64,000 nt of DNA. It comes from Lepraria neglecta (taxonomy: Eukaryota > Ascomycota > Lecanoromycetes > Lecanorales > Stereocaulaceae). The stretch is from positions 3,906,001-3,970,000 of the forward strand of contig CM065649.1 of assembly GCA_033220425.1 (NCBI GenBank). Reading direction: 5' to 3'. Shown here one piece after another: positions 44,183 to 55,323 of the stretch (position 1 is the first letter of the stretch; the number at the start of each line of letters is the position of its first letter). Under the pieces are notes generated by a model. It had not been told where the DNA came from. It did no database searches and saw nothing but the letters and a program-made list of their open reading frames with translations. The position numbers were made by a program, and so were the translations under genes.

Positions 44183-45550
44183 TCAGACATAGGTGACCTT
44201 TACTCCCATACCGACAGTCCTTTTGACTTTGTCCCAGCCTGCACCTGTAAACCTCCCCAGCCTATCCTTTATGTCGCGCCGACTGAGGGCTACTACCAAA
44301 CCCATCAAGAACAGCACAAATCTCAGTAGCCCCAATGGATTTCGAGAAATCTGATCCGTCATGTTTGAGATCATGTGCTGGAGAGCGGACATGAGAGCAA
44401 GGCTGCGCTTATAGATGCCTGTGTTTGGTGGTTTGCGGGGGTAGTTTGAGGATGAGTGAGAAGGTCTTGACTGAATAGCTTTGACAGGCTTAGGAATAGG
44501 ATTTGGGGGTTGTGGTCTAGTAGTAGGAGCGGCTGGGGAAGGTTTGGCACTGTCAATGCCATAGTCCGTTTCGCTCTCCGATCGATGACGGCTAGCGGAA
44601 GCCTGTTGCCGTACTGTGTCGATGCTTGCCCGGTCTGTATCCTCAGCTGGCGGTAGTTCTTGCTCGATCAAATCATTCTGTTGCGGCAACGCGTCTTCAA
44701 AGTGATCTTGACTCTTGACTTCCTCATCCTCAAAACTTTGCAAGGCCTGCAAGAAGCTTTCCCGGATCTCCTCATCCAGAACTTCGCTGTTGTTGATGAA
44801 CCCTTTAGCGTAATCCCATTCTCCGTTCCTTGGAAGTACATGTAGTGCAAAGAGCTCGATGATCTTCACACGCATATTGAGATCTCGAGGGGTATTCGTT
44901 CCATTGTTTTGACTTGCTCTGCCATTGATGTGGCCATTGGTGGAATCTGATGCCTTGAAGCGATCCGTCAGGTCTTGACCTAGGTTACTCGAAGCCGAAA
45001 GGTAGGACTCAAGGCGCTCCTGGTTGGATTTCTGGTTTGGAGACTGGGCCAACAAAAGCGTGGCCAAATTGATGACAACTTCCGCATCGACCCTGCTTTC
45101 AATGCCTCCATAGCCTATGTTGACCACCTCTTCCCAGATAGTGCCATCCTGGGCTTTGGCAACCAGACTCTTCCACTGTTTGATACCAAAGGCTGCCTTG
45201 CCATCCTCCGGTCCCAGCTCAGCAATTGCATTAAGCAAGGTGAGGTAGAAGTTCCAGACTTTGATCTGAGAGCTTCGACTTGCGACTGCAATCGGGGCTG
45301 GCTTGGCCTCTCCTTCGTCCCCGCCATCCTCCTCTCTGCGATGAGGTGCTGTGATTAAAGGCTCAATGGTCGAGAGAGCTTCCGGGAGCCTACGCGTCAA
45401 GAAGAGGTTACGTGCTTCCTTATAGACCGGGGAGATCTCCGAAGGCGCCTTGCGTGGTGTTGACATCGAGCCTACGGATGAGGCAAGTATTCGAGAAGTG
45501 GAGATTGCATCCTCGGTAGGATCCACCAGCGCTGTTGCTGATCCGTTCAT
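44183..45550 (-). CDS. pex26: Pex26-like tail-anchored peroxin
   Basis: A single exon from the ATG at 45550 (MNGSATALVDPTE), 455 aa. Residues 40-260 are helical and TPR-like (ARNLFLTRRLPEALSTIEPL, VWNFYLTLLNAIAELG, WEEVVNIGYGG, MRVKIIELFALHVLPRNGEWDYA). A long Ser/Pro-rich linker follows. Near the C-terminus, RNPLGLLRFVLFLMGLVVAL is one membrane span, then a short basic tail (SRRDIKDRLGRF). That layout fits filamentous-fungal Pex26, which docks the Pex1/Pex6 AAA complex at the peroxisome for receptor recycling. The assignment is from memory of the family, so moderate. Confidence 0.68.
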   Translation of the reverse strand: MNGSATALVDPTEDAISTSRILASSVGSMSTPRKAPSEISPVYKEARNLFLTRRLPEALSTIEPLITAPHRREEDGGDEGEAKPAPIAVASRSSQIKVWNFYLTLLNAIAELGPEDGKAAFGIKQWKSLVAKAQDGTIWEEVVNIGYGGIESRVDAEVVINLATLLLAQSPNQKSNQERLESYLSASSNLGQDLTDRFKASDSTNGHINGRASQNNGTNTPRDLNMRVKIIELFALHVLPRNGEWDYAKGFINNSEVLDEEIRESFLQALQSFEDEEVKSQDHFEDALPQQNDLIEQELPPAEDTDRASIDTVRQQASASRHRSESETDYGIDSAKPSPAAPTTRPQPPNPIPKPVKAIQSRPSHSSSNYPRKPPNTGIYKRSLALMSALQHMISNMTDQISRNPLGLLRFVLFLMGLVVALSRRDIKDRLGRFTGAGWDKVKRTVGMGVKVTYV

Positions 45551-46048
45551 GGCTAACACTGCTTCAAGGTGCGAGAGCAATAGGCGGAAATCTTAGCGTT
45601 CCCTATGTAGTCGAGGAAGTCAAGGTGGGCAAGATGGAGAAGAGACGAGGAGGTTGACAGGAATTTGCATGAGCCGCCGGATCTAATTCCGAGATTAGAT
45701 GCCTACCCGGCTAGCTCCAGGCTAAAGGCATATTAGTAGTTTTTTGTGTTGACAGCTTTCACTATTGTAAACTATGCTAGACAAACATGATCTATATATA
45801 CTGCAGCCCGCAATGACTTCCAAACAGTCTGGGGCTTTCTATATGGTTGCCAATTGGGGAAGCTACATGATTGGACGGAATTTAGACGCTAATCCGCGGC
45901 AACTGACAGATCAGGCGCTCTTGCCTAGATCAACACATTCGCGTGCTGCATATGCAACTTTCTTCTTCTAAGTGTTTGCCCACTTCCAAATCTACATATT
46001 TGGCATGATATCCTGCATCCTTTCTTCTCTCGGATAAGCTCAACCAGT
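45551..46048. promoter_or_regulatory. Divergent promoter region
   Basis: About 500 bp between the divergent Pex26-like and PARN-like genes. No particular motif stands out. Confidence 0.35.
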
Positions 46049-47946
46049 ATGGACGTCACTGGCCATACGTTTCAGAGCGAGCTCCCCCACATACTAGAAG
46101 CCATCGCCAACTCCAGGGTTGTTTCTTTTGACCTCGAGCTCTCTGGTATACCAAGTAGGCAAACTGGTCAGGCTCGTGCACCTGGCCGAAGTGAAGATGG
46201 GAAGCAGACTCTGCAAGAGAGATACGAAGAAACGAAGCGGGCTGCGGAGCGTTACCAAATTCTTCAATTGGGCTTGACATGTGTCGAAGAGGACTTAAAT
46301 AGGGGTAGGTGGTTTGGATTAGGGCTATACATCTATTAACACTAAGAAAAGTTAGGTGTCTACGTTACGCGGGCATACAACTTTTCGATGAACCCCGTAA
46401 CAGACAAGAGACTGGGCGTCGAACGTGATTTCACGTATCAAAGCGGAGGTAAACCACGCCAAAAGCTCAATGACAAATCTCTCTGACATCTTCAAGCTGT
46501 GGATTTTCTCCTAGGTGTCAATTTTCGAATGGAAGCCCCTTTCAAGGAGGGTGTTCCATACTTCTCAAGGCAGGAGGAGGCTCGGGCCAGATCGATAGCT
46601 ACCGCCCGGCAGGATAAATCCAGCATCGACGATCTACATATTCCAATCGATGATCTTGACTCAATCAAGTTTGTTCAGAGGGTTCGGAAAGAGACCACCG
46701 ACTGGGTCAAGCTATGGCGGGGTCAAGGAACGGTACAAAATATCTTACCGTACATAACCAGGACGTAATGCTAATGATTGTTTAGTCGGAGACTACATTT
46801 TTGAATATCACTCCGCTCAATCACAGGACACCAAGCTACAATGGAAGGGGTTTGAACGGATATCAGAAACGGCTTGTACACCAATTGATCCGCGCTGAAT
46901 TCCCGGACGTTGTCTCAATGTCTAAGCCGGAATTCATCCAGCTAATCCCCTACGACAAACAACGTGAAGAGGCCCAAAGCCAAAAGAAAGTGGCGTGGTT
47001 CGAGAGGTCTTTGACGAGTCAAATAGGCCTGAGATGGGTAGCTGAAGCTTTGTGCCCAAATGTCGACCGTGTCCTCTTTGCCGAATTGAAAGCCCCAAAG
47101 GCGTCTGGAGATCTCGCAGCAGTTGCCAGTGCGGGATGGATCTATCCGCCATGCCTTATCCCAGAGCTCAAAGCTGGAGTCATTGCCTTTCGTTTTGAAA
47201 AGATGCTACACAAGCTTAAAACAAAGCGCACTATCCTGGTTGGACACAACCTCTTCCTGGACCTCATTTACTTCTTTACGTGCTTCTTTGGTCCGCTCCC
47301 GGATCGGGTGGAGGGATTCCAGTCTATTGTAGGACAGCTGTTTCCACTCGTCTTCGATACAAAGTATCTTGCGGACAAGATCAACGATAATTCGCCCCTT
47401 TACAGATCCTCCCTCGAAGAAATAGACCAAGAGCTTTCAAGGCTTCCAGTTCCCATTATAGGTGCGTTTTTCGAACATCTAAGACCACTCTTGATCGAGA
47501 CTACAGTCCGCTGATTGCTTACAGAAAGTCCGCCTGAGCACAACAAATACACTTCCGACTCGCCAGTCCATGAAGCCGGGTTTGATAGCTTCTTAACAGC
47601 ACGCGTTCTCATACGGCTGTCCACCAGAACAGAAGCGGAACGCAAAAGCGGTGTTGAATCACCAGGTTCTGTATCTGACGGGAGTCTTTCGGCATCGGAA
47701 GACGGAGGAGTCCTCCTCAGCCGTGCTGAACAAGCAAAGGCTACATCACGTCCCAACCGCAAAGCTGAACCATCGGCATTCTCCCACGGTAATCCCTTCG
47801 CCGCCCTCCGAGATCTAGGCCTGGAAGATGCCCCACAACACACAATGATGCCCCAAGAGGAAAGCCCGTTCTGGCTTCAGTATGGCAACAAATTACGCGT
47901 CAACGGGACGGTTGAGGGAGTTTGTGTCATTCCTATCATTCGATGA
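46049..47946 (+). CDS. PARN-like CAF1-family deadenylase
   Basis: Five exons, 46049-46304, 46356-46448, 46497-46732, 46786-47461 and 47525-47946, give 560 aa. The DEDD nuclease residues are present: Asp28 and Glu30 in SFDLELSG, Asp354 in GHNLFLDLIYFF and Asp441 in HEAGFDSFLTA, with His436 making it DEDDh type. Other family marks are QLGLTCV and the LNGYQKRLVHQLI/FPD insertion (R3H-like position). PARN enzymes shorten poly(A) tails and trim non-coding RNA 3' ends. The C-terminal 80 residues are low complexity. All introns (48-63 bp) keep frame; no defect is visible. Confidence 0.88.
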
Positions 47947-48143
47947 AAAGAGAGATTTGTAGTAGCGCTGGATGCAAATCGACGGCAAGATCCGCGAGTT
48001 GTTTGGACTTCGCTGTCCAGGCGTCTGATCTGACCATCCTGGTTTTACGAGGCTACTCCTTGATTGACAGCGCATGAAGATACTCGACAGCGCTGTCACC
48101 ATCATTCTTCTCTCATTCACTGCGTCTCTGTATCGAGACAGAA

Positions 48144-48953
48144 TTACGTGGTGAAAAGGGTGTCCTCCTAGATACTGGTTAGCATGCAAAACAATTCAAG
48201 TCTTGAAAATCATCTGCGTACCTCTCTGAGATATTCCCCAACATCCGCTTGTCTGAATACTGTAATTCCTGTAGGCTCTAATCTCTTTGTCTCAGCCGTC
48301 GATCTCGCTGTTACACCAAATCCCTATTCTCGATCATCAGCTGGTGATCGATCATGACGGAGTAACACCCACCAAAGGCGTATCATCCATCTTCAGCACC
48401 ACAACGCCCTGATGTTCAGGACAATCCTCACTCCACCTCCCCACATGCGCTTTCACTATATTTCCACCATACAGGAACGGCATTTCTCCATTCGGCTTGA
48501 CCCACACCTTGTATCGAGCGTGCGGAGCAATAATATCCAGTGCCGTAATATGCAGTCTAAACTTCCCCGTCTTCGTGAACCTGTAATGGAGGAAATGTCA
48601 GAGCCCGTTTCTTCAGGGAAGGGGGACGTTTTAAAGTATTTGAGGTAGTCTTACTTTCCAAGACATGTTCCAACGGAGAGAAGGTTGGGCCGTGCAATAC
48701 TGGTTGCTAGATTCGCGATGTGGAGAGAGCAGTAGTAGACGCGCGATTGGTGCATGCGGAAGACCATGCGGGTGTCTTCTTTCGAGGAACTTGAGGGCGG
48801 AGGGGCGATGAGAGCTTTTAGTGAGGGACCTGTGTAGTTTCTGCATACCTTATAAGCTTGGTTGCATTTGGAAGAGTGGGGGACACTTTGGGGAAGCACG
48901 TACGCTAATTTCGAGAAGAGGGTCTGGGTTTCGGGCTCTGTAAGGGGACGCAT
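48144..48953 (-). CDS. nip7: Nip7, 60S ribosome biogenesis factor
   Basis: Five exons, 48953-48904, 48840-48655, 48580-48373, 48323-48222 and 48167-48144, give 189 aa. It starts MRPLTEPETQTLFSKLA, continues RMHQSRVYYCS and SIARPNLLSVGTCLGKFTKTG, then a PUA domain (HARYKVWVKPNGEMPFLYGG, VKAHVGRWSEDCPEHQGVVV, GFGVTARSTAETKRLEPTG), and closes ADVGEYLREEDTLFTT. Nip7 joins pre-60S particles and is needed for 27S rRNA processing. The last exon is only 24 nt (seven residues plus stop). Stopping at the third intron would cut the PUA end, so splicing there is essential. Intact. Confidence 0.95.
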
Positions 48954-49318
48954 GGTTGCCAGAGACTGGAAAGGAGGGGGGGGGAAGATGGGGGTCGTAA
49001 AAGCTGTCGGATCGACGGGGAGAGTGCTTGATTTTGTGTAGAGTTGGTGTGGTCTGTGAAGGAATTGGAGCTTTCAAGAGCTCGAAATATATTTCGAGAT
49101 TTCGCTTGAACTTCGGACGAAATCTTGGCAGCAACGTGGGACAGTTTCAGGCCCTAACCCTAAGAAACTTCGCAAACTCGCTGAGGGCCGAGACTATCTT
49201 CTTATATGCATACTTTTGAAAACAAGGGTGAGAGGATATAATGGCGTTATACTGTGGGTGTCTACTATTAGGATGTATGTGGAGTCAATTGTGGCTCCTA
49301 ATCTGTATATTACAGTCC
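48954..49318. other. Nip7 upstream region
   Basis: Promoter of nip7 and 3' flank of the MFS gene. A G-run (about 48976-48984) is present; no gene. Confidence 0.4.
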
Positions 49319-50938
49319 TCAAACTTTCTCTTCAGCCACCTTCTCACAGCCTCCTTTGGTACCCATCTCAACCCCAGCACTACCATTTGAATCCCCATCA
49401 TCAACCCCTCCACGTCTCCTCTTGTCCTCTCGCCAACCCCTTCCCCACCTCATAATCCCCAGAACCAACGGAACAAAAACGATCCAAACACCTCCAACAA
49501 AAGTATACGTCCATCCCTTGCCCATCCTCTCGAGCATAGGTCCCACAACTGCCGATGCCCCAGCTCCTAAAAAGCATCTTACAAGATTATTAGCTGCGGT
49601 CGCTCTACCCGCGCTCTCGGGACAGACGTCAACTAAAAGTGTGCTGACAACGCTGAAAGCGCCGGAGCCAGCGAAGCCAACGAAGAATAGGAGGATTAGA
49701 GGCGCAGCTAGGGGCTGCGCGGACTGAAGAACCCAGCCGTAAGCGATCAAGGTGGCAGACGCGAGACAAACCAGGGGAACTGCGATTTCCAAGCGTGCCG
49801 TCTCGATCGGAAACTCGCTCAGGTCTTGATGACGGGTCTTGTCCACTGAGAGGCCCAAACGCGTTGCGTGCCGACGGTAGTTCCAATCAGCTATTTTGCC
49901 GACCGTGATGGCTGAAAGGCAGCTTCCAACACCCATTGGGATGCAGGACAGGCCGATCTGGAGATCGTTGAAGTTGTAGATTTCGTGGAACTGTGAGGGA
50001 AGGCCTGTGGCTATTGTTGCGAGACCGGCGAATATGATTCCGGCGTAGATGAGGAGGGTGCTGGCTTCTTTCTCGAGGCAGATTTTTAGAGTTGAGAGGG
50101 GGTTGGGGAAGCGGATGGGTTGGCTTGGGGGAGTGGGGTGAGTGATGGTTGATTCTGGTGAATTGGGAGCTTTTGAAGGGGCGTAGAACTGAAGCAGGGT
50201 TCTGTTTAGAGCAGGCGGTGGTATTGAGCCATTGCCGACGATCGAGCGACATGTTTCGGGCACAAATAGGATATAGGGTATCAGGAACACTCCAGCGAAG
50301 ATGGTCAGGAACCAGAATATCGACCTCCACCCTAGGAATGCACTTAATACTCCTCCGAGAACGGGGCCCAACGATTGACCAATGAAAGCACCTGCGAAGG
50401 GGTCAAAAATAGTCACTGTATGGTGAGCGAGGCATACCTGCAAAAGTGTATCCGATATAACTGCCTCTTTCGGCCGACGTACTGATATCGGCGATGACGG
50501 CATTTGCTAGCGCGCCTGTGGCACTACTCCCAGAACTCTGAACACAGCGCAGTATGAGTAGAGCTGCGTAATTTTTTTGGAGGGCTAAGGCAATGTTGGC
50601 GGCAATGTAGACGACGAAACATATCAAGTATGCCGGACGTCTACCGGCGCTGTCTGCAAACCCAGCGATAAAGAGTGGCGCGAGGCCTTGGAAGATATGT
50701 GCTTGGTGTCAGTGTATTACGGCAAATGATTTGGAGACTATGCTGATACCATATAGGATGTTATGGTCAAGTTGATTAGGCTTCCCGAGACGTGTAAACT
50801 AGCTGCCATTGAGTTGAGCGCAGGGTAGTATATATTGCCAGAGATGGGGGAGAAGAAGGCGCCCAAGGATGCCACGAAGATGATGAGGCGCTTTTGCTTC
50901 TTCCCGAAGACGGTGTAGACCTCTCCTGGTGAATCCAT
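49319..50938 (-). CDS. MFS transporter, DHA1 (12-TM, QDR-like)
   Basis: Exon 1 (50938-50750) encodes MDSPGEVYTVFGKKQKRLII and TM1-TM2 with GNIYYPALNSMAASLHVS. Exon 2 (about 50690-50438) has IFQGLAPLFIAGFADSAGRR and GSYIGYTFAG. Exon 3 (50391-49319) has GPVLGGVLSAFLGWRSIFWF (motif C), a long cytosolic loop with Pro/Ser, PSQFHEIYNFNDLQIGL, the GKIADWNYRR motif, and ends in a charged tail. It is a plasma-membrane proton antiporter type for drugs or small metabolites; substrate unknown. The second intron fits GT-AG, but at the first one the frame I read needs one base more than the visible splice sites allow, so either that junction or the gene is imperfect. Confidence 0.78.
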
Positions 50939-52427
50939 AGCTGAGACTGCAGTGGCTTGCGCCCTTCGCTGGCTGGGTTGTTAGCCAGAGGGACCCAAGA
51001 TATCGAAGGATTCGCTTGGAGGATTCAAGCATTCGGGAGAATCATTAGAGGCGATTCATTAGACGAAGGCCCAACAGCTCCTTCAAAATTCTGAATCGTA
51101 AAAAGTCTCAGTCAATGAATTAGATTAGCTGAGGCTTATGTGAGTCATGCGTGACGATAATGCAGCTTGTTGTACCATATGTTCAAGCAAGGAAGGCGAC
51201 GTTCGGAATTCGTCGTTTCCGAACTGTAGCCGAGATGAGTGTACCTTGACAAATCATATCGAGTTCCATATCCTCGGTTATGCATGCGCACCAACCGCGT
51301 CTGCAACATCTCACCGCTTCGGAAGGGCGAGAGACACTGATCAACATCAGTCCTGGAGACGCTTTCAAACATCATTTGATCGTTAATCAGTAGCATATCC
51401 CTTAACGTGCACAAACAGTCCTAGAGCTTCCAATTACGCTGGAAAATAGCAACTGCAAAGTCTGCTATGCTTAGGCCTGATCCAAGGTCTTGTTACCAAA
51501 GGGCGTTTTCTTCCATACCCTGTGTCGGGACAGTGCATCTTTTCCGTCAAGAAGCCGAGTACTGCAAATCATCGACAATGCATCCCTTGCCGGGGGGCTG
51601 CACGGTCCAGAAACTTCAACCAGTACCATTTTGTGGCTGCTCGTGAAAATGCTTGCTCCCTTTCCGCCTCTGCGGTAGCCAATTGTGGACGGTCATCGGC
51701 TTCCCGTTCTATCATCATACATCCTGCTGCCAAATACTTTGAAGCAGCTGACAACAAACCCCTCACTCTTAGTGGGATGATCGAGCAAGCAAAGTCATGT
51801 TCGGAATGACGTTGTCTTCAATGAACCAACAGCTGGTCTTCGTCTTATCCAATTCTTTACGGGATTTCTGCTCGAAACATCGGCGCCGCGCATCTGTAGA
51901 GAATTATTCGTCAACTGCGTTGGGAGACTTTTCGTTGCTTTGGCGTAACTGGTGCCCTCACTATCAGAAGGATCATGGGAAGTATAGGATGCGGGGAGAA
52001 TGCAGCTCAGCGAGGCCCCAAATTCTGCCGTGGTCCTGCAATGTTGAGTGGAGCTGCAGCGAGCCAATTGAGGATGCCGTCTTCATCACAACGTGGTCCA
52101 CTGTACCACGATCGAGCCAATTGCTGATATTGTCTTTGTTGTTTTGCAGCTTCGTACGCAATTGATATGATCAGCTGATCCGCGGAAAGTCCGAGCGATA
52201 GGGCCGTCAAGATCGAGATATATAAAGCTGCTCTGTCCCCGACCATGGAGTGAAACCACCATCTTCTTTAGACAAATTAGCCACCTTTCAAACATTAAAC
52301 TCACAGAAAGCCGTCGACAATAAGACCAACGAGGTACTACTCAAATGCCTCCCTCCTTCTGAGTAGACACTTTTCAAATGAGACATGCAACTGACCCGCA
52401 ATTCTTATAGTAATCCACATCAACACA
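50939..52427. other. Long divergent intergenic region
   Basis: About 1.5 kb without convincing coding sequence; several short open frames look like chance. It may hold regulatory sequence for the two divergent genes. Confidence 0.4.
52219..52227 (+). promoter_or_regulatory. Possible TATA box
   Basis: TATATAAAG lies about 200 bp before the ATG at 52428, followed by a CTCTGTCCCC pyrimidine stretch. Confidence 0.35.
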
Positions 52428-53241
52428 ATGGAGTTTGACAAATCGATCTTTGACCAAGTCAACCATAACACCACCGTCATCATCAATGACGTCGAGTACC
52501 AGGGCTTCGGCACTGGCAAGGCTAACGAGGGGCTTCTCTCTTCCCAGTTGAAGCACAATTTCTCTTTCGATCCCGAGATCCTCGCAGTGCACCTTATCGT
52601 TGGCTACCCCAGCTACTCCGAGTACAAGGAGGGCGCCACCGACCTCTTCAAGCCCTCTACTCTCCTCGGTAAGCTTCTTTCTGCTCGCATTCCATAGGCG
52701 AGAGCAAACCCTAATAACCTGCAAAGGCGGCTACAAGTACCAACGCAAATACCGCTTCAGCAACGGCGCCCACTTCACCAGCTTCCACAACATCAACTTC
52801 GACAAAGCCACTGGCCTCCGCGGCACCTTCATCACACGCGACTTCCCCGCCGAGGCCTTTCCCGGCGAATGGGCAGTGCAAGACCTCGTTGAAACCTTCA
52901 TTCCGAGCGGCCCCGGTCTTATTAAGAGCGTCATGGCCGTTGAATGGAAAGGCGAGACCAAGAGCCTCTCCGCTATGATCGAGAGTGAGTATTACCTCAA
53001 CCACAACGAAGAGCTCCCGGGGTTGCACTGGCGTCACGTCACTTTCAACACCGATAAGTCGGTCAAGGGGGTGTACCACCAAAGCGAGAAGATTACTGTA
53101 TACCGCACGCTTTTCAGCGGCCACCCGCAGAATCTTCTCAAAGCTGAGCAAGGCGTAGAGGTGGAAAACGAGGGTCGCATGAAACTCAAGGGAGAGGCTG
53201 CACGTGCTAGGGCTGGTGGCTCTGGAATTGTGGCCCATTAG
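52428..53241 (+). CDS. Unknown two-exon protein, 251 aa
   Basis: Exons 52428-52668 and 52727-53241 join as G|GC across a 58-bp GT-AG intron to give 251 aa. There is no signal peptide or membrane span. The sequence is rich in aromatic and charged residues with beta-like alternation (KYQRKYRFSNGAHFTSFHNI, LRGTFITRDFPAEAFPGEWA, SAMIESEYYLNHNEELPGLH), suggesting a beta-barrel or jelly-roll fold such as a lipocalin-like or hydrolase accessory fold. Codon use is strongly C-ending at the third position compared with neighbours, which often marks high expression. I do not recognise the family. Confidence 0.72.
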
Positions 53242-53544
53242 AAATGCCAGCGAGGCTTCCGGTAAGGATAGGGGGTCTCATAGCCAGAGCGTGATGAGAC
53301 GATTTTCTTTGCATAAATGACAAGCCTCTCGGGCTAGAACATTCACTCATAGCTGCCTTAGTGAGGGCTTTGAGTCCTGTAACGCAAACAGAAATTAATA
53401 GTATTTTATCAGAACCTTGACCTTGTAAGGGTGATATCCAGAGTACTTCCACCAAAAACAACATAGACAGCTAGGAAATTCCCGATACAATCAGTCAGGT
53501 AGTAGATGTACCACCCCAATTTCTAGATGCGTACAACTCTCTAG
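53242..53544. other. Intergenic, nothing seen
   Basis: 3' flank of the 251-aa gene. Confidence 0.4.
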
Positions 53545-53566
53545 TCAGAGGAGGATGGACTCAAAG

Positions 53567-53839
53567 TCAAGGAAGGTCGCTGGCCAACGCAATCTCCGCA
53601 AACCTCTCTTGAGCCTTCTCAAGGAGGGATGGGATTCCAGATAAGGTTGCCTGGCAAGCTGATGCGGCATTCTTGACAGTTTCGAGGACCAGCTCAAGCC
53701 GCGAGACATCTTCGAGTAAGTTATCAAGGCCCTCCGGTGCACCTTTGATGATCTTGAGCAAGCGCAAACCTTTTCCAACTTCCCCAGCAGCTCCAATCAC
53801 TATCAAAACGGAAGCGGCGAATGATAATGGATCTGCCAT
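53567..53839 (-). pseudogene. Orphan STAND N-terminal domain fragment
   Basis: A 90-aa frame from the ATG at 53839 reads MADPLSFAASVLIVIGAAGE, then KGLRLLKIIKGAPEGLDNLL and VSRLELVLETVKNAAS. This is the typical helical start of fungal STAND/NLR proteins (fungal N-terminal STAND domain). The frame ends after the first 90 residues and nothing NACHT-like follows on the minus strand, so it is either a remnant of a lost NLR gene or a domain-only relic. Confidence 0.55.
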
Positions 53840-54480
53840 AGCGCCAGTTCGACGTGTGCTGTCAGAACGGACGGAGATAGACGAATTAGAGCGAGTCGAA
53901 CTCCTTGTAGGAAGGGATGAAGATTTTGATGCGCAGGCTCTGCTGGAAGCTCTAGGATGGTGAAAGCCTGACGAAATTTCCCTTCAACCTGACCGTGTAT
54001 CAGCTCATGCACTAGTTATGCATCCCACTTTTAGTCGTATCTGGACTAAGCTCGCTCATTGGCCAAAATTTCGGCCTATCAAAATGCTATGTAGACATCA
54101 ATGTTACGGTTTTGCAAATTGACTTTGAGAACATGTATCATTCTCCATGGCTTCGCACACGGTATCGGGATAGATGAGAATGATCCGAGGAAGATAGCCT
54201 TCGGAGCAAGACACAGATTCGGAATGAACGTATTCAGACGAGACGATGATATTGAATGCTGAAAATATTACGTAGATTCCGTACAATCGTGAATCTCATC
54301 CATTACCTATACCCAAATCGTCAGTCCCTCCCGGAGAAATGACAGCCATGGCAGCCTTCCTGCAAGACCAGATGCTCAAAGAGAAGACTGCTGATCCCAA
54401 ATCATGAACGCCTTGTCTAGTTTCCCAAGATATCATCGACGCCTCCCGTGTCACCATTCTATCTACCAAGGCCTCCCTTT
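53840..54480. other. Intergenic, nothing seen
   Basis: No supported gene between the STAND fragment and the type-I membrane protein. Confidence 0.4.
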
Positions 54481-55323
54481 TCAACTTCCCCCCAACAGCC
54501 CCCTCACCAAAATTCCAACCCCTCGGTGATCATTCCCGTAAGTCCTATTAGGTGGCGGCCTAAAATACGCATCGCCAGGCGACATTCCCATCGTAGACGG
54601 CGCAAATCTCTGCGACGGGTTGGGCATCAAGTTGTACTGATCAGCCTGGTCATGCCTCCTCTTCTTTTTGCAAGGAAACCACCAGGCCAAAAGCGCAACC
54701 ACGATCGATCCCACGGGCAGCCCTACACCCAAAGCTATCTCCCCTTTGTGGCTTAACCCTGAGCCTGTGCCGCCGCTGCCGTCGCCACCGCTGTTAGTAC
54801 TCGATTGGGATGTGGATGAGGAGGGTGGAGTCGAGGTGGTGGTAGCCCCGTTCGAAGAGGGCGTGGTCTGCTCGGGTGTACCCCCGGACGAAGTAGTGGC
54901 GGGTGTATCCCCTGCGACTGGCATACTCGACGAACCCGCTGAAACCGTGGACGTAGCTGTTGCGGTTGCTCCTCCAGCGGCTTCGCTGCACGCAAAGAGG
55001 ACAGCGGGGACGCCTGAGCCGTCGAAGTAGCAGTTTTCATATTGAATGTTGCTACCCACTGGATTAGCGCAAGATGTGTCTTGATATATGATCAGTGTCG
55101 CGTCGCCGGAGGTGCAGGGAGGGAGCGCTTCGACGGCGATGCCGAGGGCGCCGGGGGTGACGAGGCAGGTGTTGATAGGGACGTGTACAGATGGGTTGAT
55201 GATGCTCGCTTGGGAACATATATCATCGAGGAAGAGGGCTAGTGTCCCGGGGGCACTTGCGAGAGAGCGGACGGGGAGATGGTGGAGGAGGATGTAGAGG
55301 GGGAGTAAGTATACGAGGGTCAT
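54481..55323 (-). CDS. Type-I membrane protein, Ser/Thr-rich ectodomain
   Basis: A single-exon 280-aa frame. Residues 1-23 are a signal peptide (LVYLLPLYILLHHLPV). Residues 24-115 carry six Cys in a spacing that suggests disulfides (DDICSQASI, INTCLVTPG, LPPCTSG, DTSCANPV, YENCYFDG, FACSEAA). Residues 116-190 are Ser/Thr/Pro/Gly-rich, likely O-glycosylated. One membrane span (GEIALGVGLPVGSIVVALLA, about 195-218) is followed by a basic CKKKRR stop-transfer and a cytosolic tail. This layout resembles fungal cell-wall stress sensors, but the Cys pattern is not a clear WSC domain. Function unknown. Confidence 0.65.
   Translation of the reverse strand: MTLVYLLPLYILLHHLPVRSLASAPGTLALFLDDICSQASIINPSVHVPINTCLVTPGALGIAVEALPPCTSGDATLIIYQDTSCANPVGSNIQYENCYFDGSGVPAVLFACSEAAGGATATATSTVSAGSSSMPVAGDTPATTSSGGTPEQTTPSSNGATTTSTPPSSSTSQSSTNSGGDGSGGTGSGLSHKGEIALGVGLPVGSIVVALLAWWFPCKKKRRHDQADQYNLMPNPSQRFAPSTMGMSPGDAYFRPPPNRTYGNDHRGVGILVRGLLGGS

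Noticed and set aside
48976-48984. G-run as a quadruplex regulator of nip7
   Set aside because: Single run without the further G-tracts needed.
48850-49134. 94-aa minus-strand frame upstream of Nip7
   Set aside because: It is an out-of-frame read-through of the Nip7 leader; the Nip7 ATG and splice sites explain the region.
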